NCBI GenBank assembly: GCA_905221605.1
Contig: CAJNDS010002073.1
Location: 455,717 to 519,716 of the forward strand
Origin: Symbiodinium natans
Taxonomy: Eukaryota; Sar; Dinophyceae; Suessiales; Symbiodiniaceae
Direction of reading: 5' to 3'
DNA: 64,000 bases
How positions within the stretch are numbered: the stretch's first letter is position 1; each line of letters starts with the position of its first letter. The translations under genes were made by a program, and so were the position numbers. This document shows positions 11,641 through 25,046 of this stretch, piece after piece. Below the pieces are notes generated by a model. It was not told the origin of the DNA, made no database searches, and saw nothing but the letters and a program-made list of their open reading frames with translations.

Positions 11641-13819
11641 TGTTTAGGGTTTAGGGGGTTTAGAGGTTCAGTTCGTGGTTGAGTCGGGTAGAGAGTAAGT
11701 TGGAGAGCTGCCATGGATCTCGCATCTCCCTGTCTATTCATTTACCCTTCTGTGTGCTATGACAACTACTTGTCGCGACTTAGGTTCAGGGTTCAGTTCA
11801 ACTGGCTTAGGGATTTCGGGCTCTCGGGTTTGGGGGTGCGGAGCATTAGGGTATAAATAATGTTTAGAGTTTAGGGTCTAGGTCTAGGGTTCAAAGTGTA
11901 GGGTTTAGGTTTCGAGTCTTGGGAAGCCTCGGTAGGTTTCTTGCGCAGAGCAACGTCGACGAGCTGGTGGACGCCTTGAGGACGGGCGGTGCTTTTAGGC
12001 TTTATTTATGTATATGTGATACCATATGTTTTTTGTATAAATTCATGTTTTGTATGTGTATATATATAGACACACGAACATATACACATGCATACATACA
12101 TATACATTACTTTCGACATTTACATCTATGTGTGTGTATACTTATATATATATATATCTTTATATGGTACATATTTAAACACGTCTGAATATAGCTTTTT
12201 GGGGGCGGGGGTTGAATCGCAGCATGTTCCATGGAGTCGTCAGGTTTGTGCCGGGTTTGCTGAGTCTTGACGGGCCATTTGAACGAATCCCTAGAAGGCC
12301 CCCCAGGTCGCAAGAAGGGTTGACAGGGTCCCACAGTGGGTCATAAGTCTCACGAGTTTGTCTGAGCTGGGTTTCTTATGACCCTGAGCTAAAGTTACTA
12401 TAGCAGAGGGAGGGTGGTGGGTGCCTTACTTATTGGGAGGCTGATTGGGAGTACCACTTTTTGCTTCCCTAATGGGACCGGATATAGAACGACCGACATG
12501 AAGTTTTTGTTTAAACCCTAGACCCCTAAAATGCCTAACCTCGGAGCCCCCCCTAAGCTCCAAGCCGTCAAGCCCCTAAACCCCAAAGACGCAGCAAAAG
12601 CAAGAAATGCAGAATTTGAGGCCTCTATTCATCCTTCCAAGGGTAATCTAGGGGGGATATAACCTACCTAGTGCCTGAATTCCCTACCAGTAAGAACTAG
12701 TAAGACAAACTCTGCGTTTGCCAGGCCCGATCTGCACCAGCTCACAGGATCACAGGTCGGCCCTCAGCCCAAACCCGAAACTATAAGGGGTTTAGGGTTT
12801 AGGGTTTAGGGGTTAATTAGGGTTTAGGGTTTAGGGTTTTGTTCAGGGTTTTGGGTTTTGGGTTTAGGCTTCAGGGTTTTGGGGTTTGGGGCTTGGGGTT
12901 TAGAATTCGGGGCTTGGGGTTTAGGGATCCGTAAGCCTAAGCCCTGAAAACCCTAAACCCCCTATAGTTCCCTTACCAACACACAAAGCCCGGAAGCTCT
13001 GGGTTCCGCTATGCGATCTTTGGAACCCGAAATGCCGGCCAGTTTTAGGCGTAGGGCCAAGAGGGTCTAAGGTAATGATTCATATTTCACGGTTTTAGGC
13101 CCTAAGCGTTATGCCCCCGTTGGTTGCAACAGGCTCCTCGAACCCAACCAGATACTCCTTCTTGAAGCCTTCTCCAGGGTTCAGGGTTAGTGTTTTAGGT
13201 TTTTCGGGCTTTGGGGTTTTAAAAACTTACTACAGAAGCCGTACAGGATTCTCAGAGTCCATATATATTTACATCTGGGAGGCGTCATGCAACTCTCATG
13301 GCCCTTATGTTTACTATATCCCCTTTGGGAGTTGTTTTTTTCTTTTTGTTAATTTCAAACCCAAGGGGATATTAAAGATGTTATTTTTATCTTGTATTAA
13401 GGTTCTAAGGGGAGTATAGTTTATAGAAGCCTTATGTGACCGTTGGTTGGGCCCAGCGCATACCTTGCCAAAGCGCGGATGGTGCGTGTTTCTGCCAGTG
13501 CCCTTGGCGTCCTTTTGGATTCTTCTAGGGGCGGAATCCCTCAACCATGACCCCTGCAGGGAGAACCAAAACTGAATCCTCAAACCACACTCCATAATCT
13601 CACCAATCCACCAGCCCACACACACCAAACCCCCCCCCCCCCCCCCCCCCACACAAATACCCTCAAAGTTCTCGAACTTCACACCTCTGTCCCAGACCCC
13701 TTGACTCGACAACAGAGGTTCAAGGGCTGACGGATACCCTAAACCCTGAGCCCTAAACCCTTAAACCCTAGAGGTACGAAGTTTAGGGCTTAGGGAGTTA
13801 GGGGGTTCGCAGCATTCGG

Positions 13820-13927
13820 GGTAAGCTCGGAGCGCGTCAGATCTCCGAGTTCCTCTACGCTTTGGCCATGGTGAACGCCAGGCATCAGCTGGATGTCGCG
13901 CGCGGGGGCTCAGTTGCTTGCGAACCG
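13820..13927 (+). other. Candidate exon island
   Basis: One frame reads GKLGARQISEFLYALAMVNA then RHQLDVARGG before a stop. The pattern of helical hydrophobic residues resembles one repeat of an alpha-solenoid, such as those in organellar RNA-binding proteins of protists, but one repeat is not enough to assign it. It is flanked by TTTAGGG arrays. Confidence 0.35.
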
Positions 13928-14428
13928 TAGAATTCAGGGTTTATAGGGTTTAGGGTTTAGGGTTTAGGGTTTCGCGTTTAGGGGTAGCTGTGTCTCTTCA
14001 GCTTCAGGCTTTCTCAGTGTCGCCAAACCTGGTCGCCAAGTTCGGTCACGGACATATTTTTTGGTATCACTTGTACCCTATCCAACATGCCGTCGGCGGA
14101 CCCTCAACCCTAAACTCGAATTCCTAATCCCGAAACAAATCCCAAAAGCCTCCCTCGGGGATCCTACAGACTAGGCGCGCCTTGGTGGCGCAGTACGCTG
14201 ACAGTCCAGGAGGAGGCGCAAGCCCGTGGACCCTTGAACCTGTTAAAACCGAAGCCCGAAGCCCTAAGCACTATTCCGACACTTAGAGAACCAACATGCC
14301 GATTCCTGAGATCCTTGTTGGGCAGCCCATGTGTTCAGGTGTGCCCTTAATTCATGGGCTTTCGGTCCTCTAGGGACCCCTACAAGTACCATTCAAGATC
14401 ATTTGCGGTTTAGGGCTTGGTTTACGGA

Positions 14429-14470
14429 ACCCCCCCCCCCCCCCCCCCCCCCCCCACAAAAAAAAAAAAG
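14429..14470. repeat. C-run joined to A-run
   Basis: About 26 C residues pass through ACA into a run of about 11 A. The same C-to-A arrangement recurs at about 8,381 and 21,987, and its complement (T run to G run) at 14,809-14,842. Confidence 0.8.
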
Positions 14471-17436
14471 AGGAGAAAGGGCGGTGCGCAGCCCTCTTCT
14501 CTTTTTCAAGGGTGCCTGAAGGGCTCATTAAGCCCCAAGCCCTGTCAAACATGGCAACTTCCCACATGCCACGAACCCAAACACTCGTTTCCACCTAAAA
14601 CCTGAACCCCAAGCCCTAAACCTAAACCCTAAACCCTAAACCCTGCATGAACCTAACTAACTGCCCCCATCCCCAACCCCCCACCCGTGGGCTTGGCTTT
14701 ACTGTTGTCGGAAAGGCTTCGGAGTTTTCGGGTTTGGGGGTACTGGCTTCAGATGGTGGAGCTTTGAGAGCCAAGTGTTTTGAGTGTAGGTCTGCGGGTT
14801 GCGTAGCTTTTTTTTTTTTTTTTTTTGGGGGGGGGGGGGGGGCTGAGAGTTTGGGGTCTGCCCTGAACCATAACTTTGTTTTCGAGCCTTTACGAGCTTT
14901 AACCCTTAGTGGGCCTGCAACCTCCTGACTTATTCCCCTAAGAAGCACCAAGCCCCTAGCATCCCGAAGCGTTTAGGGTTTAGGGTTTATAGTTTAGGGT
15001 TTAGGGTTTAGGGTACCAGCATCATCCCCCCGTGTAGCCCTTGCACGAATACCACGTACCCTTCCCCAAGAAGGTAACAAAGCACCCCCCCCCCCCCGCC
15101 CCGAAAACAATTGCACTTAAAGGTGTACATGCAACAACAAAGTACCCAACAATTGATTTCTTTCTGTTTTAAGGGGTCCTCTTTATCTAGCATGCACCCT
15201 GGCCCAGTGCGGCCGATGAGTGGGGGCTCACTCATCGACGTGGCGTGGGCGCTTGTGGCACTGGACCTTGCACGGGCCCCGAGTGGTTAAAATTAATTGC
15301 CAACATGGTCACCACAACTATCGCTATCTACTCAGAATAGAAACTAGTCAATATTTGGGGGTGTACGAAAAATACGGGACACCATGTATAGACCCCCCAA
15401 TTGATAGGATTCCCCTATAATACGGACCCAGTAAGGTACCGCCGCCCAACCCCCCCCCCCCCCCCGCCTGATTTTTTTTCGGAAACCCCCATATTTCAAA
15501 AAAGCAGGGATGTGGAAACGTGGCTTCAGGCCCGAAAGCAAGACAGCCCTGAGCCTGCCCCGTGCTCCTTCTCTAAACTATAGGGTCCCGTTTTGGGGGT
15601 CCTGAGAACAAGGGTTCCGTACTTTACGGGGGATCCAAAAAAGGGACCCGTTTAAATCTAACTCCTTACACCCTTTGGGGGGTTGAAATTTCGGAGTCCC
15701 TTTTGGGGGTAGTTTGGGGGTCTATGGTCTATCACGCAGTCTCTTATTTTGGCAAGTGCCCATTTAGCGGGAATCTATGACGTTCCTATTTGGCACCGAT
15801 TACAGTTTGCCGGTTATTCAGCCTTCGTCCTTCGGCCTTCGCGTCTGGATCCGAGGCTCGCGAGTTTCCCAAGGAGCTCAAGGCTCGCGTGAGGTTTCGG
15901 GTTCAGGCTCGGTGGAAGGTCCAGGGTTTTAGGGTTCGACTGAAGGGTTCAAACCCTTGGGGTTTCGGGTTTAGGGTTTAGGGTTCAGGGTTTAGGGTTT
16001 AGTTGGGGTTTATAAGGGTTTAGGGTTTAGGGTTAAGGGTTACCGGTTTAGGATTCAAATTCGGCTCCAAAGGGTTGAAAAGTCTAAGCCCTGAAAGTCC
16101 CCTGGAGCTCCGAACGGCGAGGCCGTCCTCGAGGAGACCTTCGCCCGCAACCCGCCGCAGAACCGCGTTCCCCTGACGAAGGCGTCTGCCCCGAAACCCT
16201 AAACCCAAAACCCTAAAACCCTGAACCCTAAACCCTCCCGGGGTCTCCCTTGGTCTTAGGGTGGGGGCTTTACCCAATACTAGGGAAGCTAGCTTGGGGA
16301 TTCCTGCGATAAGGATTGGACTATGTTGGCTCGGTTGCCACCACTTTGCTGGGCAAAACCCTGAAGCCCAAATCCTGTTGACCCTTGAGTGGCCAAGACT
16401 TTGTGGGGTTCTCTCAGGGTCTTCTAGGCTTAAAATAACCGCCCTCGCCTCTTTAGGATGCTGTGTTTAGCGTTGCTTTGGGTTTAGGGTTTAGGATCTA
16501 GGGTGAGCGGTCTATGGCGTTCAAAAGTGCTTTGGTTTGTTTTGGGCTGCTACAGCTGCATGGGGTACATAGGGATCACATGAGAGTCTTTCATTTCCCC
16601 CCCCCTTGAGCACCAGGTTGAGCGCGTCGTTTCAGAGCTTAGCCGCGTCAGCTTTTTCGAGTTTTTTGCAGGTTCAATGGAAAGCTTCTAAACCCTATAG
16701 ACCCTAAACCCTACACCCTACACCCTGTAGGGTTCAGTTGGTTTGTTGGTCAGCCAAGAGAGCTGTGAGAGTCGTCATTATGGGGCCTGAAGGGACAGTG
16801 GGTCGTCGAGTTTGATCCATTCCCTACACCCTGAACTCTGAGCCCTAGACCCCAAACCCCTGAACCCTAGCCCTAAACCCCGAAACCCTAAATTAAACCC
16901 TAAACCCTCCGACTCGAGTCGCAACAAGCTGAGCATTCGTGAACACAGCATTGTCGGCCATCATCCGAGGCCCAGAAGATTCAACCTCAAGGCCTATGCC
17001 ACCCTGCGCGAAACCCTAAACGCCAAACTTAAACCCCAACCTAAACCCGAAACCGTACGCCCCAAAAATCCTTGAACGCCCGAATGGCTCACGTAAAACT
17101 TAAGCATCCCACCTTGCTTTGCACAAGGCGTCCAAGCGTTTCGAGTTTAGGGTTCAGGGTTTAGGGGTTTAGGGTTTAGGGCACAGGGGTCTTGCGCTGC
17201 TGGAATTAGGTGAACCTCCTGTCTAAACTCAGACATCAGTTCTTCTCGGATTCGCCCGTACCCTGATTCCAAGACCCGAACCCTACTTAAACCCTAAAAC
17301 CCTGAACCCGTAAACCCTAAACTAAAACCTCAAACCGTAAACCCCAAACCCCAAACCCGAAACCCGAAACCCCAAACCCAAAACCCTAAACCTTAAACCC
17401 TAAACCCTACACAGGGGGGGTGTGGGGGACCACAGG

Positions 17437-17501
17437 GGGGGGGGGGGGGGGGGGGGGCGAGGGATGTCCAGGGGGGGGGCGGGGGGGGGGGGGGGGGGGG
17501 T
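17437..17501. repeat. Long G-rich tract
   Basis: Three closely spaced G runs, of about 20, 9 and 18 or more residues, are interrupted by short spacers. The tract could form G-quadruplexes and is a likely site of slippage or assembly error. Confidence 0.8.
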
Positions 17502-18825
17502 GTGCTTATGCTGGCACTGCACTTGCACATCAGCTCTTCGACGTGATTTGCGCTTTGGAGTTGGAGTACCAGGCCTGTTGACCTTAGGTGTTTCACTTGG
17601 GGTTATAGGGTTATAAGGTTGTAGGGTTATAGGGTTATAGGGTTGTAGGGTTATAGGGTTTAGGGCTTGGGGTTGAGTCTGAGGTTTTGGGGTTTGTTGG
17701 AATTTAGGCTAAGGGGTTAGGGTTGGGGGCCTGGTGTTTGGGATTTCCGGCTTTCAATGTGTGTGTGTGTCTCTATATACATATATATATATATATATAT
17801 ATGTACTCACATATGTCATTCTAAAATTGAAACATAGTTCTATATATCTATATATCTATATATCTATATATCTATATATATATATATATGTATGTGTATA
17901 TATATATGTATATATATGTATATATGTATACATAGATACACAAGCAAGCATGTTAAACCAGGTCTGGTGTTACGGATTTGAGGAATGCTGAAGGCTTTTG
18001 TCTTGTGTTGGGGTTTCGGGTTTGGGCGATAGTGCCTGGAGGCCAGCTTGGGGGCGCCGTGAAACCCTCCAGGCCCTAGGACCTCATGAGCCTAAACTAA
18101 AAAAGAAGCCGCCCCGAATAATTCAAACCTTTGCAAGCGAAGACAGGGTGTCCGTGGAGGCAGGTCTCTAAGTTTTGGGTACCTGTGACAATACGGAGCC
18201 TTCTATGGGCCCCTTCCGCCTTTCGTGAACCCAGATGTCAAAAAAAAGTGACCGCAGTTTCGAGGATGGCGAAGTCGATGCGCACAGCGCCTAGGCCGGA
18301 AACGGAGCGATGCAAGCCTCGAAAAGTGCACGGCCGTAACGGAAACACAACGTCAACATGCAAACACCAGAGAATGCGCATGGGGCCTAGGGGTGGCGAG
18401 CGACGGTTTATTTTTCCCTGATCCTTTTCAATGTTTTTATTCTTACCATGGGCGGCTTTGTTTTTGGATCATTTTTTGATCCGGCAGCCCCTATATCCCA
18501 AACTGTTTTCTATAGGCGCCCCTCCTTCAGTCCCTGTAAGACCGCTTGGAAGGTGGATTCTATCATGGAAGCTTGAGAACATGGGCAGAAAGGTGCATGC
18601 CATCTAAGAGATGAATCAGCTCGGGCATGAAAGGAGACTTAACCGCCGGAAAATCCCTAAACCCCAACAGACCCATCTTAGGATCCCCGGAGGTGGAGGG
18701 GAGAGGGTTGGGGAACTTTCGGGAACCCTAAACCCTAAACCCTGAACCCTAAAACCTAAACCCTAAACCCTAAACCCTAAATCTAAACCCTAAACCCTAA
18801 ACCGTAAATCTAAACCCTAGCGCAG

Positions 18826-18915
18826 GACATGGGCATCGCGGTGCCCGCCACCTGGAAGACCGCCTGTGCCGACGCCGACCGCTATGAAATGGAGAGGCCA
18901 CGCCTGTTCCTGGCT
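18826..18915 (+). other. Candidate exon island
   Basis: After an acceptor-like GCGCAG, one frame reads DMGIAVPATWKTACADADRY then EMERPRLFLA before a stop at 18,916. GC-rich third positions and abrupt flanking CCCTAAA and TTTAGGG arrays suggest a small exon or gene relic. Family unknown. Confidence 0.35.
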
Positions 18916-20170
18916 TAGGCTTTAGGGTTTAGGGTGTAGGGTTTAGGGTTTAGGGTTTAGGGTTTAGGGTTTGGGGCCACACCTAAACAGAAGGCATCTT
19001 AGGTCTATATAGGGTTAGGGACTTTAAGGGTTTTAGGGTTTTGGCGGATTGGGGTTTTGGGAGTCTTGGGGATTCAGGTTTTGTTTAGGGAGAAGATTTG
19101 AGTTTGTTTGAGGGTTGAAGGTTGAAGGTTGAGGGTTGCGGGTGGTTGGGGGCGTGTAGGGCCCTAAACCCTGAACCCTAAGCCCTAAGCCCTAAACCCC
19201 TCAAGCCTAAACCACACAGCCAGGCCGGGGTCGGAAAAGCAGCATCGTGCTGCCCCACGATTGCAATCAGTCGACTGTGAGCCTGTGAGCCCCAGCACAA
19301 TTACGAAGACAACCCCCTCATGTAAGCCCTGAACCCTGAACCCTAAACCCTAAACCCTGAAATCTAAGCCCTGAACCCTAAACCCTAAGCCCCAAGCCCT
19401 AAACCTACACTGTGAGACTCAATCTGTTTCACGGGCAGGCTCGAGTCAGCACGGCTTCACAATGAGGTGGTTATGCGGGCGGGGTGCCCTGGGAGTGCGG
19501 CGGATGAGGGACTTAGCGGGTATGCTAAGCCCTTTGACCCCTAAGCCCTAAACCCTTTTGTGGGATCAGAATTTTTTTGGGGGTTCTGCATGTCAACGCA
19601 TGTTGGCTTCAGGCTAAATATGCTTTTGTGGGTGGAATTCAACATGTAGACCACTGACGCTTGAACCCGTCTTTAAGTTCTTACAGCAATGTGGCAGCCA
19701 GCGTGTGTCACCTCCAACAGCTGTAAACGGCTCGGTCCGGGTCGAATTCTGCGGCAAGCGTTGAAACCGCAAGCCATGTTGCCATCCCTTCCTTAGTAAG
19801 GGATGTTGGTGTGCAACGAGTGGAGTAGCGCGCCCTGAACCAGGGTTGAGGACTTAGCGTTGGAGGTTCGGTGTAAGGTTTTTAGGGTTTAGGGGTTTAG
19901 GGTTATCGGGTTTAGGGTTTAGAGGGTAAGGTTTAGGATTGCTTCCAGTTACTTGAGGCGTCATCTCGTACAAGCAAACCCTTTGCGGTGTGAGCTCAGT
20001 TCGACCACCTCCGCGGAACGACCAACGGCATGCGCTGGCAGCCAGCGCCTCAGAGATCGGGCAGACGGGGGTTTGGGGTTTAGGGTTTAGGGGTTTAGGG
20101 GCTTAGGGGTTTAGGGGTTAGGGGTTAGGGGTTTAGGGGTTAGGGTTTCGCCCGGAACCTGCTAAGGCTA

Positions 20171-20294
20171 CCGGTTCTTGGTAGGGAATGAGGGAATCAG
20201 GTACTTACTCTATGGAATGCCGTGAATGGTATATATATATATATATACGGGGATACCCGGTACTTAATTCCCTCATTCCCAACTGAGAGCCAGG
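20171..20294. repeat. Fold-back family 4, copy B
   Basis: The left arm CCGGTTCTTGGTAGGGAATG and right arm CATTCCCAACTGAGAGCCAG are imperfect inverted repeats, with GAGGGAAT inside each arm and an (AT)n core. It corresponds to the element at 2,454-2,639. Confidence 0.75.
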
Positions 20295-21016
20295 GGCTAA
20301 GCCCGTCTGCTCTGTCTAGGGTTCTCTGTCAAGGTTTAGCTTTTTGAGGTTCGAGTTAAGCAGGTTGGGGTCTAGGTGTTTGGGGGGTCCCTAAAATCCA
20401 CGACAGCAATCTCCACCAGGATGTGCAGCGGCAGTGGTTGAAGGTGCTGGAACAACCCCAAACCCCAAACCCTCAATCCGAAGAAGATCTTCCCAGAAGG
20501 CTCTTCTTCGGTTACAGGCTACAGAAGGCAGGCCGCAGGAAGCAATGGCATAAATTATGTAGAAACATGATGAAAGGGTTCTGGGTGTAGGGTCTGGGGT
20601 TACAGGGGTTCCACTGCCCTCAAAATAGGCCCTAAACCCAAAACCTTAAACCCCAAACGACCCGCAACCCTAGACCCAGACCCTAAACCCATAACCCTAT
20701 AAGCCCTAAACTTTAAACCCTAAACCCCAAACCCAAAACCCTTAACCCTAAACCCTAAACCCGAAACGCCAACATCCCGCCAAGGCTGCGGATGCAGCGG
20801 AACCAGGCGTGCGGGCCATACCGGGTCGATCTCTTCGACGAGGCTTGGTCTAGGGGCCCAAAACCCTGCCCTAAACCCTAAACCCTAAACCCTAACCCCC
20901 TATGGCCAGCCAACATCTGCACCGGTTTTGGAATTCCCAACTCTAACCCAGCAGCCCTAAGTCCGCAACCCCTGTCTGCCCTCGACCGGAAGCCCTCGAC
21001 ACCACTGCCAGAAGCT

Positions 21017-21203
21017 TGAAGCCTAAAGCCCAAAGCCTACAGCCCAAAGCCTACAGCCCAAAGCCTAAAGCCTAAAGCCTAAAGCCTAAAGCCTAAAGCC
21101 TAAAGCCTAAAGCCTAAAGCCTAAAGCCTAAAGCCTAAAGCCTAAAGCCTAAAGCCTAAAGCCTAAAGCCTAAAGCCTAAAGCCTAAAGCCTAAAGCCTA
21201 AGC
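21017..21203. repeat. CCTAAAG heptamer array, about 26 units
   Basis: Almost perfect CCTAAAG units, a one-base variant of CCCTAAA. This is the longest homogeneous variant array in the window. Confidence 0.9.
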
Positions 21204-23699
21204 CCTAACCACCTTGCACGCCCGTGAATCGGACAAGCGAAGACCTTAACCCCGGGTATATTTGGCGCTAGGCGTACCCTTATTTTGAGAAATGCCCAAG
21301 TAAGTATGGCCTAAGCTGGGTTCTTGTGAAAACTTGATGCGGTTGCAATAGTAGGGTGGCATAGTGGGTGGTTACATGGTTGGGCCCTTAAATGAGGACC
21401 CCTCATATACCCCTTAACCCAAGGGCCCATACTTCAGAACAATTTACAGGAGGCAAGAGACGATGTAGCTTCCCTAAGATTATGATAGTGACATAGCTGT
21501 TCCAACACTGACCAAGTCATTGCATCCCAGCTACGACTACGATTTCTGAGTGGTTGGGTACGCCGCTTGCTGACGAGGAAGGCCCTTGGGATTTTGTATT
21601 CTCCCTTGTTGTGTTTAAGCCGGGTCATATTTAGGAATCCTTTGGACAACTCCCTAAACCCTAAACCCTAAACCCTAATCCCCAAAGAGTGTATTTCAGA
21701 AGGTGTTGAGGGCCATCCTGGCTGACCAGCCCTGTGCTTTCGGGTATAGGGTTTAGGGTTTAGGGTTTAGGGTTTAGAGTTCAGGGTTTAGGGACGTTTA
21801 GGGTTTAGGGACGTTTAGGGTTTAGGGTTTAGGGTTTAGGGTTTCGGGCTTAGGGTTTTGGGTTTTGGGTTTTGGGTTTTGGCGAATGCCAGGACACAAA
21901 GACTGCCCTGGATCTGGAAATTATCAGGCCACTGGTCGCTCTTTTGGTGGTTTCAGGGTAACCCGAAACTACCATTGGCTTAAGAACCCCCCCCCCCCCC
22001 AAAAAAAAAAAAAAAAACACTCAAAACTAATAATCCCTGTGCTACACTTATAAGGAAGTTAACAAAATGGGGGGGGGGTTCTTAGGAAGTTGGTAGTAAA
22101 ACCTAAACTTCAGGGTTTGGGGTTGATCCTAAACAATAAGCACTTGCTATATCTGACCTCGTAAGAGAGCCCGATACCCTTTAAGCACTTAATGAGGGAA
22201 TGTGCTTTACAAACACTTAAGCCCAGTTGGGGCTGTTTTTTCGAGGGGGGAGGGGTGTCAAAAGAAATCATGTACTTCAAAGCGATGCTTAAGGTTTACG
22301 TCCCTCTCATCTCAGGCAGCAGACGGCTGAAGAATCTACAGGTTCAGGTGAAGGGCACCCTTCGATTTCCCATAGCTCTTAACCTTCACGCGCCCCAAGC
22401 CCAAACCCCTGAACCCGACACCCGGAAGCTCTCATGCTCAACAAGGGCCTTCAATCACCAACAAACCCGGTTTAGAATCTCTCAAAATGCACCGGTGTCA
22501 GACGCACCTCTAGTCCCTGAACCCCAACACTCCCTTAATCCCAGCAGCAGCGGAATAAGAAGAAGAAGAAGGAGAATAACAAGAATAATAGTATGATGAT
22601 GATGATAATGATGATGATGATGCTGATGATGCTGATGATGATGATGATGATAATGTTTTGAGAGATGGAGAGAGACAGAGAGCAGCTTAGGGCTTTTGTT
22701 GCAAGGTTCCTTTTCTAAACCTTTGTCGAGCGTACAACACGCTAAGCCCTAGACCCAAAGCCCTCAAACCCCCATACCCTGAACCCCAACAACCCGAAAC
22801 CCTAAAAACCCCAAACCCTACAATCCCCAAGCCCCAAACTAACCCTACGCCCTGCAAACCCGTCCCCAAAAGCCCCGAAACCCCCGTAAAGCAGACCAAA
22901 CCGTAAAACCCCCTAATAAACCCTAAGCCCTAAACCCTAAATTCTAAACCCTGGCAGTTGGCCCACGGCCCGGCATTTGAAGCACCGGCTGCTTGAGGGC
23001 CTTGGCTTCCGCGTAGTTGCGCTCCAGCAACCCGGCAGCATGTTTTTTTGTAGGGTTTAGGGTTTAGGGTTTAGGGTTTAGGGTTTAGGGTTTCGGGTTT
23101 AGGGTTTAGGGCTTACAGGGTCAAGGGTTTAGAGGATTTATAGGGTTTGCAGGATTTTTCGTTTGTTGGGGTTTAGTTTCTGGATTTCGGGCTTAGGACC
23201 AGGGTGTGTGAGGCTTCGGGGCTGCATGTGTTGAGCGGTTTTGGGGTTGAGGGATTGCCAGAGCGTAGGACTTTAGGCATCGAGGCTGCGGGATCTCACG
23301 GGCAAGGGGTTGGGTTGAGGTTAGCTTATATTTTATGCCCATATTTTACGTGTCCTCTTGGGCCGGGGGAGGTGACAAACCTTAAAAAACCCCTAAACCC
23401 TAAACGCTTAAGGAGCTCCCAAGCCCAAGAGCTCCTGTGTTGTCATGCTGCCCACAGTTGCAGGTACTGGGATTGGCGACGGGCGCGTACTGAAGAGGCG
23501 CAAAGACAGGGGTTTAAGGATCCGTTCGGGTTTAGTGCTTAGAGGTTTTGGGGGTTTAGGACATTTTGTGGCGGTGGGAGGAGGAGGGTGCGTTAGGGGG
23601 TGCTGTGTGTTCATGTTCTTTTTATCACCCACCCTCGGTGTGGGGTTGTTAGATACAAAGCTCAACTCTTCTCCTCGCCCGGAACTCTTCGCCTCGCCC

Positions 23700-23915
23700 G
23701 GTCTACTCAGAGTTGTCCCTGGAGTGGTCCCTGGAGTGCCCAACCCCAGAGTGTCCCCGGAGTGCCCAGTCCCTCCCTGGAGTGCCCAGTTCCGAGTCTC
23801 CCTTAGAGTGCCCAACTCCAGAGTCTTCCTAGAGTGCCCCACCCAGAGTGTCCCCGAGTTGCCCAGCCCAGAGTCTCCCTGTGTCCCCGGAGTGCCCAGC
23901 CCCAGTCTCTACCAG
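23700..23915. repeat. Minisatellite built on CCGGAGTGCCCAG
   Basis: A short word close to CCAGAGTGTCCCCGGAGTGC recurs with variation across about 215 bases. It stays open in several frames on both strands, but the resulting Pro/Ser-rich translations vary with the repeat and are not good evidence of a protein. Confidence 0.7.
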
Positions 23916-24950
23916 AGAGGGTGGGCATGTTCGAAGTAAAATAGGTTTTTTGTGTTGGGGGGGTGGGCTGAGTGGGGGTTTATGGATCTTGGGGGTGGGG
24001 GTTGAGGGCTCAAGGCTTGAGGTTTTTAGGTGTTTGCTCATCTAACGGTCTTCAACCCCGTACTAAAACCCATATAAACACAAACCTTGCAAACCCTCCT
24101 AATTGATCCTCATGGAACCTGCCAAAAAAAACCCTTTGAGTGGGCTGCCATGGCTGGAACCCGACCACTGCATGTTGCCTAACTTGCGCCACTCAGTGGC
24201 CTGCTATATATGTATATGTATAAGTATATGTATATGTATATGTATATACATATGCTTGGTTCAGATGGCATGTTTGAACGATAGAAGCACGAAGAAGGAG
24301 GAGCTTGACCGATGTTGAAAAAAGGAGACAGTTGCGCGCGACGGACGGATGTGTATATTGCGGCAAGAAAACCCCGGCTTGCATGCAGATAAGGTTCCTG
24401 CACCTGTCAAGGTCGATTCGGAGAATCAGGCTGAGTAGCAGCACGGTCTACTGGCAAGCTGGAGCGATGCGCTCGCTCTGGCATGGCATGTGTTCGGCTT
24501 GTCTGGCCTAGTTATGCCCGAAGTGGTCTCTCGTGGCATGCTCTTCTGGCGGCAATCAAGTGCCTTTTTGAAAAGTCACGTAGTTTGCAATGTGGACGGC
24601 GTACATGTGTAGAGTGTACGCCTTGCGACACCCCAACCTACGAGACCTCCGAAACAGCACTTGCGAGACCTCCGAAAACTCTTAGACTGCCTGAAACAGC
24701 TTCAAAGCCTACTTCTGCCCCAAAAGGCTCCAATTGTGGCAAAGACTGTCTTTAAACCCTATAGCCTAGAAGACCTACAAGCCTTAAATGCAGGATCAGA
24801 ACGTCTTCCTCGAACGGGAGGTGAATCGCGTGTCGCTGCCCTAGCTTGAGGCCGCAGAGAGCTGAGGGAGGGACTAAGTCAGTTAGGGTTTAGGGGGGTT
24901 TAGGGTTTAGGGTTTAGGGTTTAGGGTTTAGGGTTCAGGGCGTAGGGCTT

Positions 24951-25046
24951 ACCCAAAGGCTCCTATGCAGTACTACCTTTTTGGGGTAGTATACTAGAAT
25001 CTCTTTTAACTAACCCAAAAAGGAACTACATTGGAGCCTTCAGGTA
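24951..25046. repeat. Fold-back family 2, copy A
   Basis: Starts ACCCAAAGGCTCC and ends GGAGCCTTCAGGT, with inner arms CTACCTTTTTGGGGTAG and TAACCCAAAAAGGAAC that pair imperfectly. Related copies are at 28,208-28,252 and 28,541-28,624. Confidence 0.7.

Larger units (their letters stand above)
11660..20170. other. Host DNA: telomere-like repeats, homopolymers and microsatellites
   Basis: Apart from features listed separately, this stretch holds (TA)/(TATG) microsatellites at about 12,000-12,180 and 17,760-17,940, C or G runs near 13,629, 14,430, 14,825, 15,450 and 17,437-17,500, and many short TTTAGGG or CCCTAAA arrays. A GGGTTAT-variant array lies near 17,600-17,660. A short island at 11,950-11,992 (SNVDELVDALRTGG) may be an exon remnant. 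No complete gene is recognisable. Confidence 0.55.

Noticed and set aside
12000-12190. Membrane-protein-like frames rich in Tyr and Ile
   Set aside because: Produced by the (TATA)n microsatellite.
17393-17616. Gly- or Pro-rich short proteins across the G tracts
   Set aside because: Homopolymer translation only.
18131-18421. 96-residue basic frame
   Set aside because: No recognisable domain and no coding-like neighbours; the basic composition comes from GC-rich sequence read in an arbitrary frame.
23408-23939. Overlapping 144- and 164-residue frames
   Set aside because: Both strands are open over a minisatellite; Pro/Ser-rich translation follows the repeat and shows no family motif.
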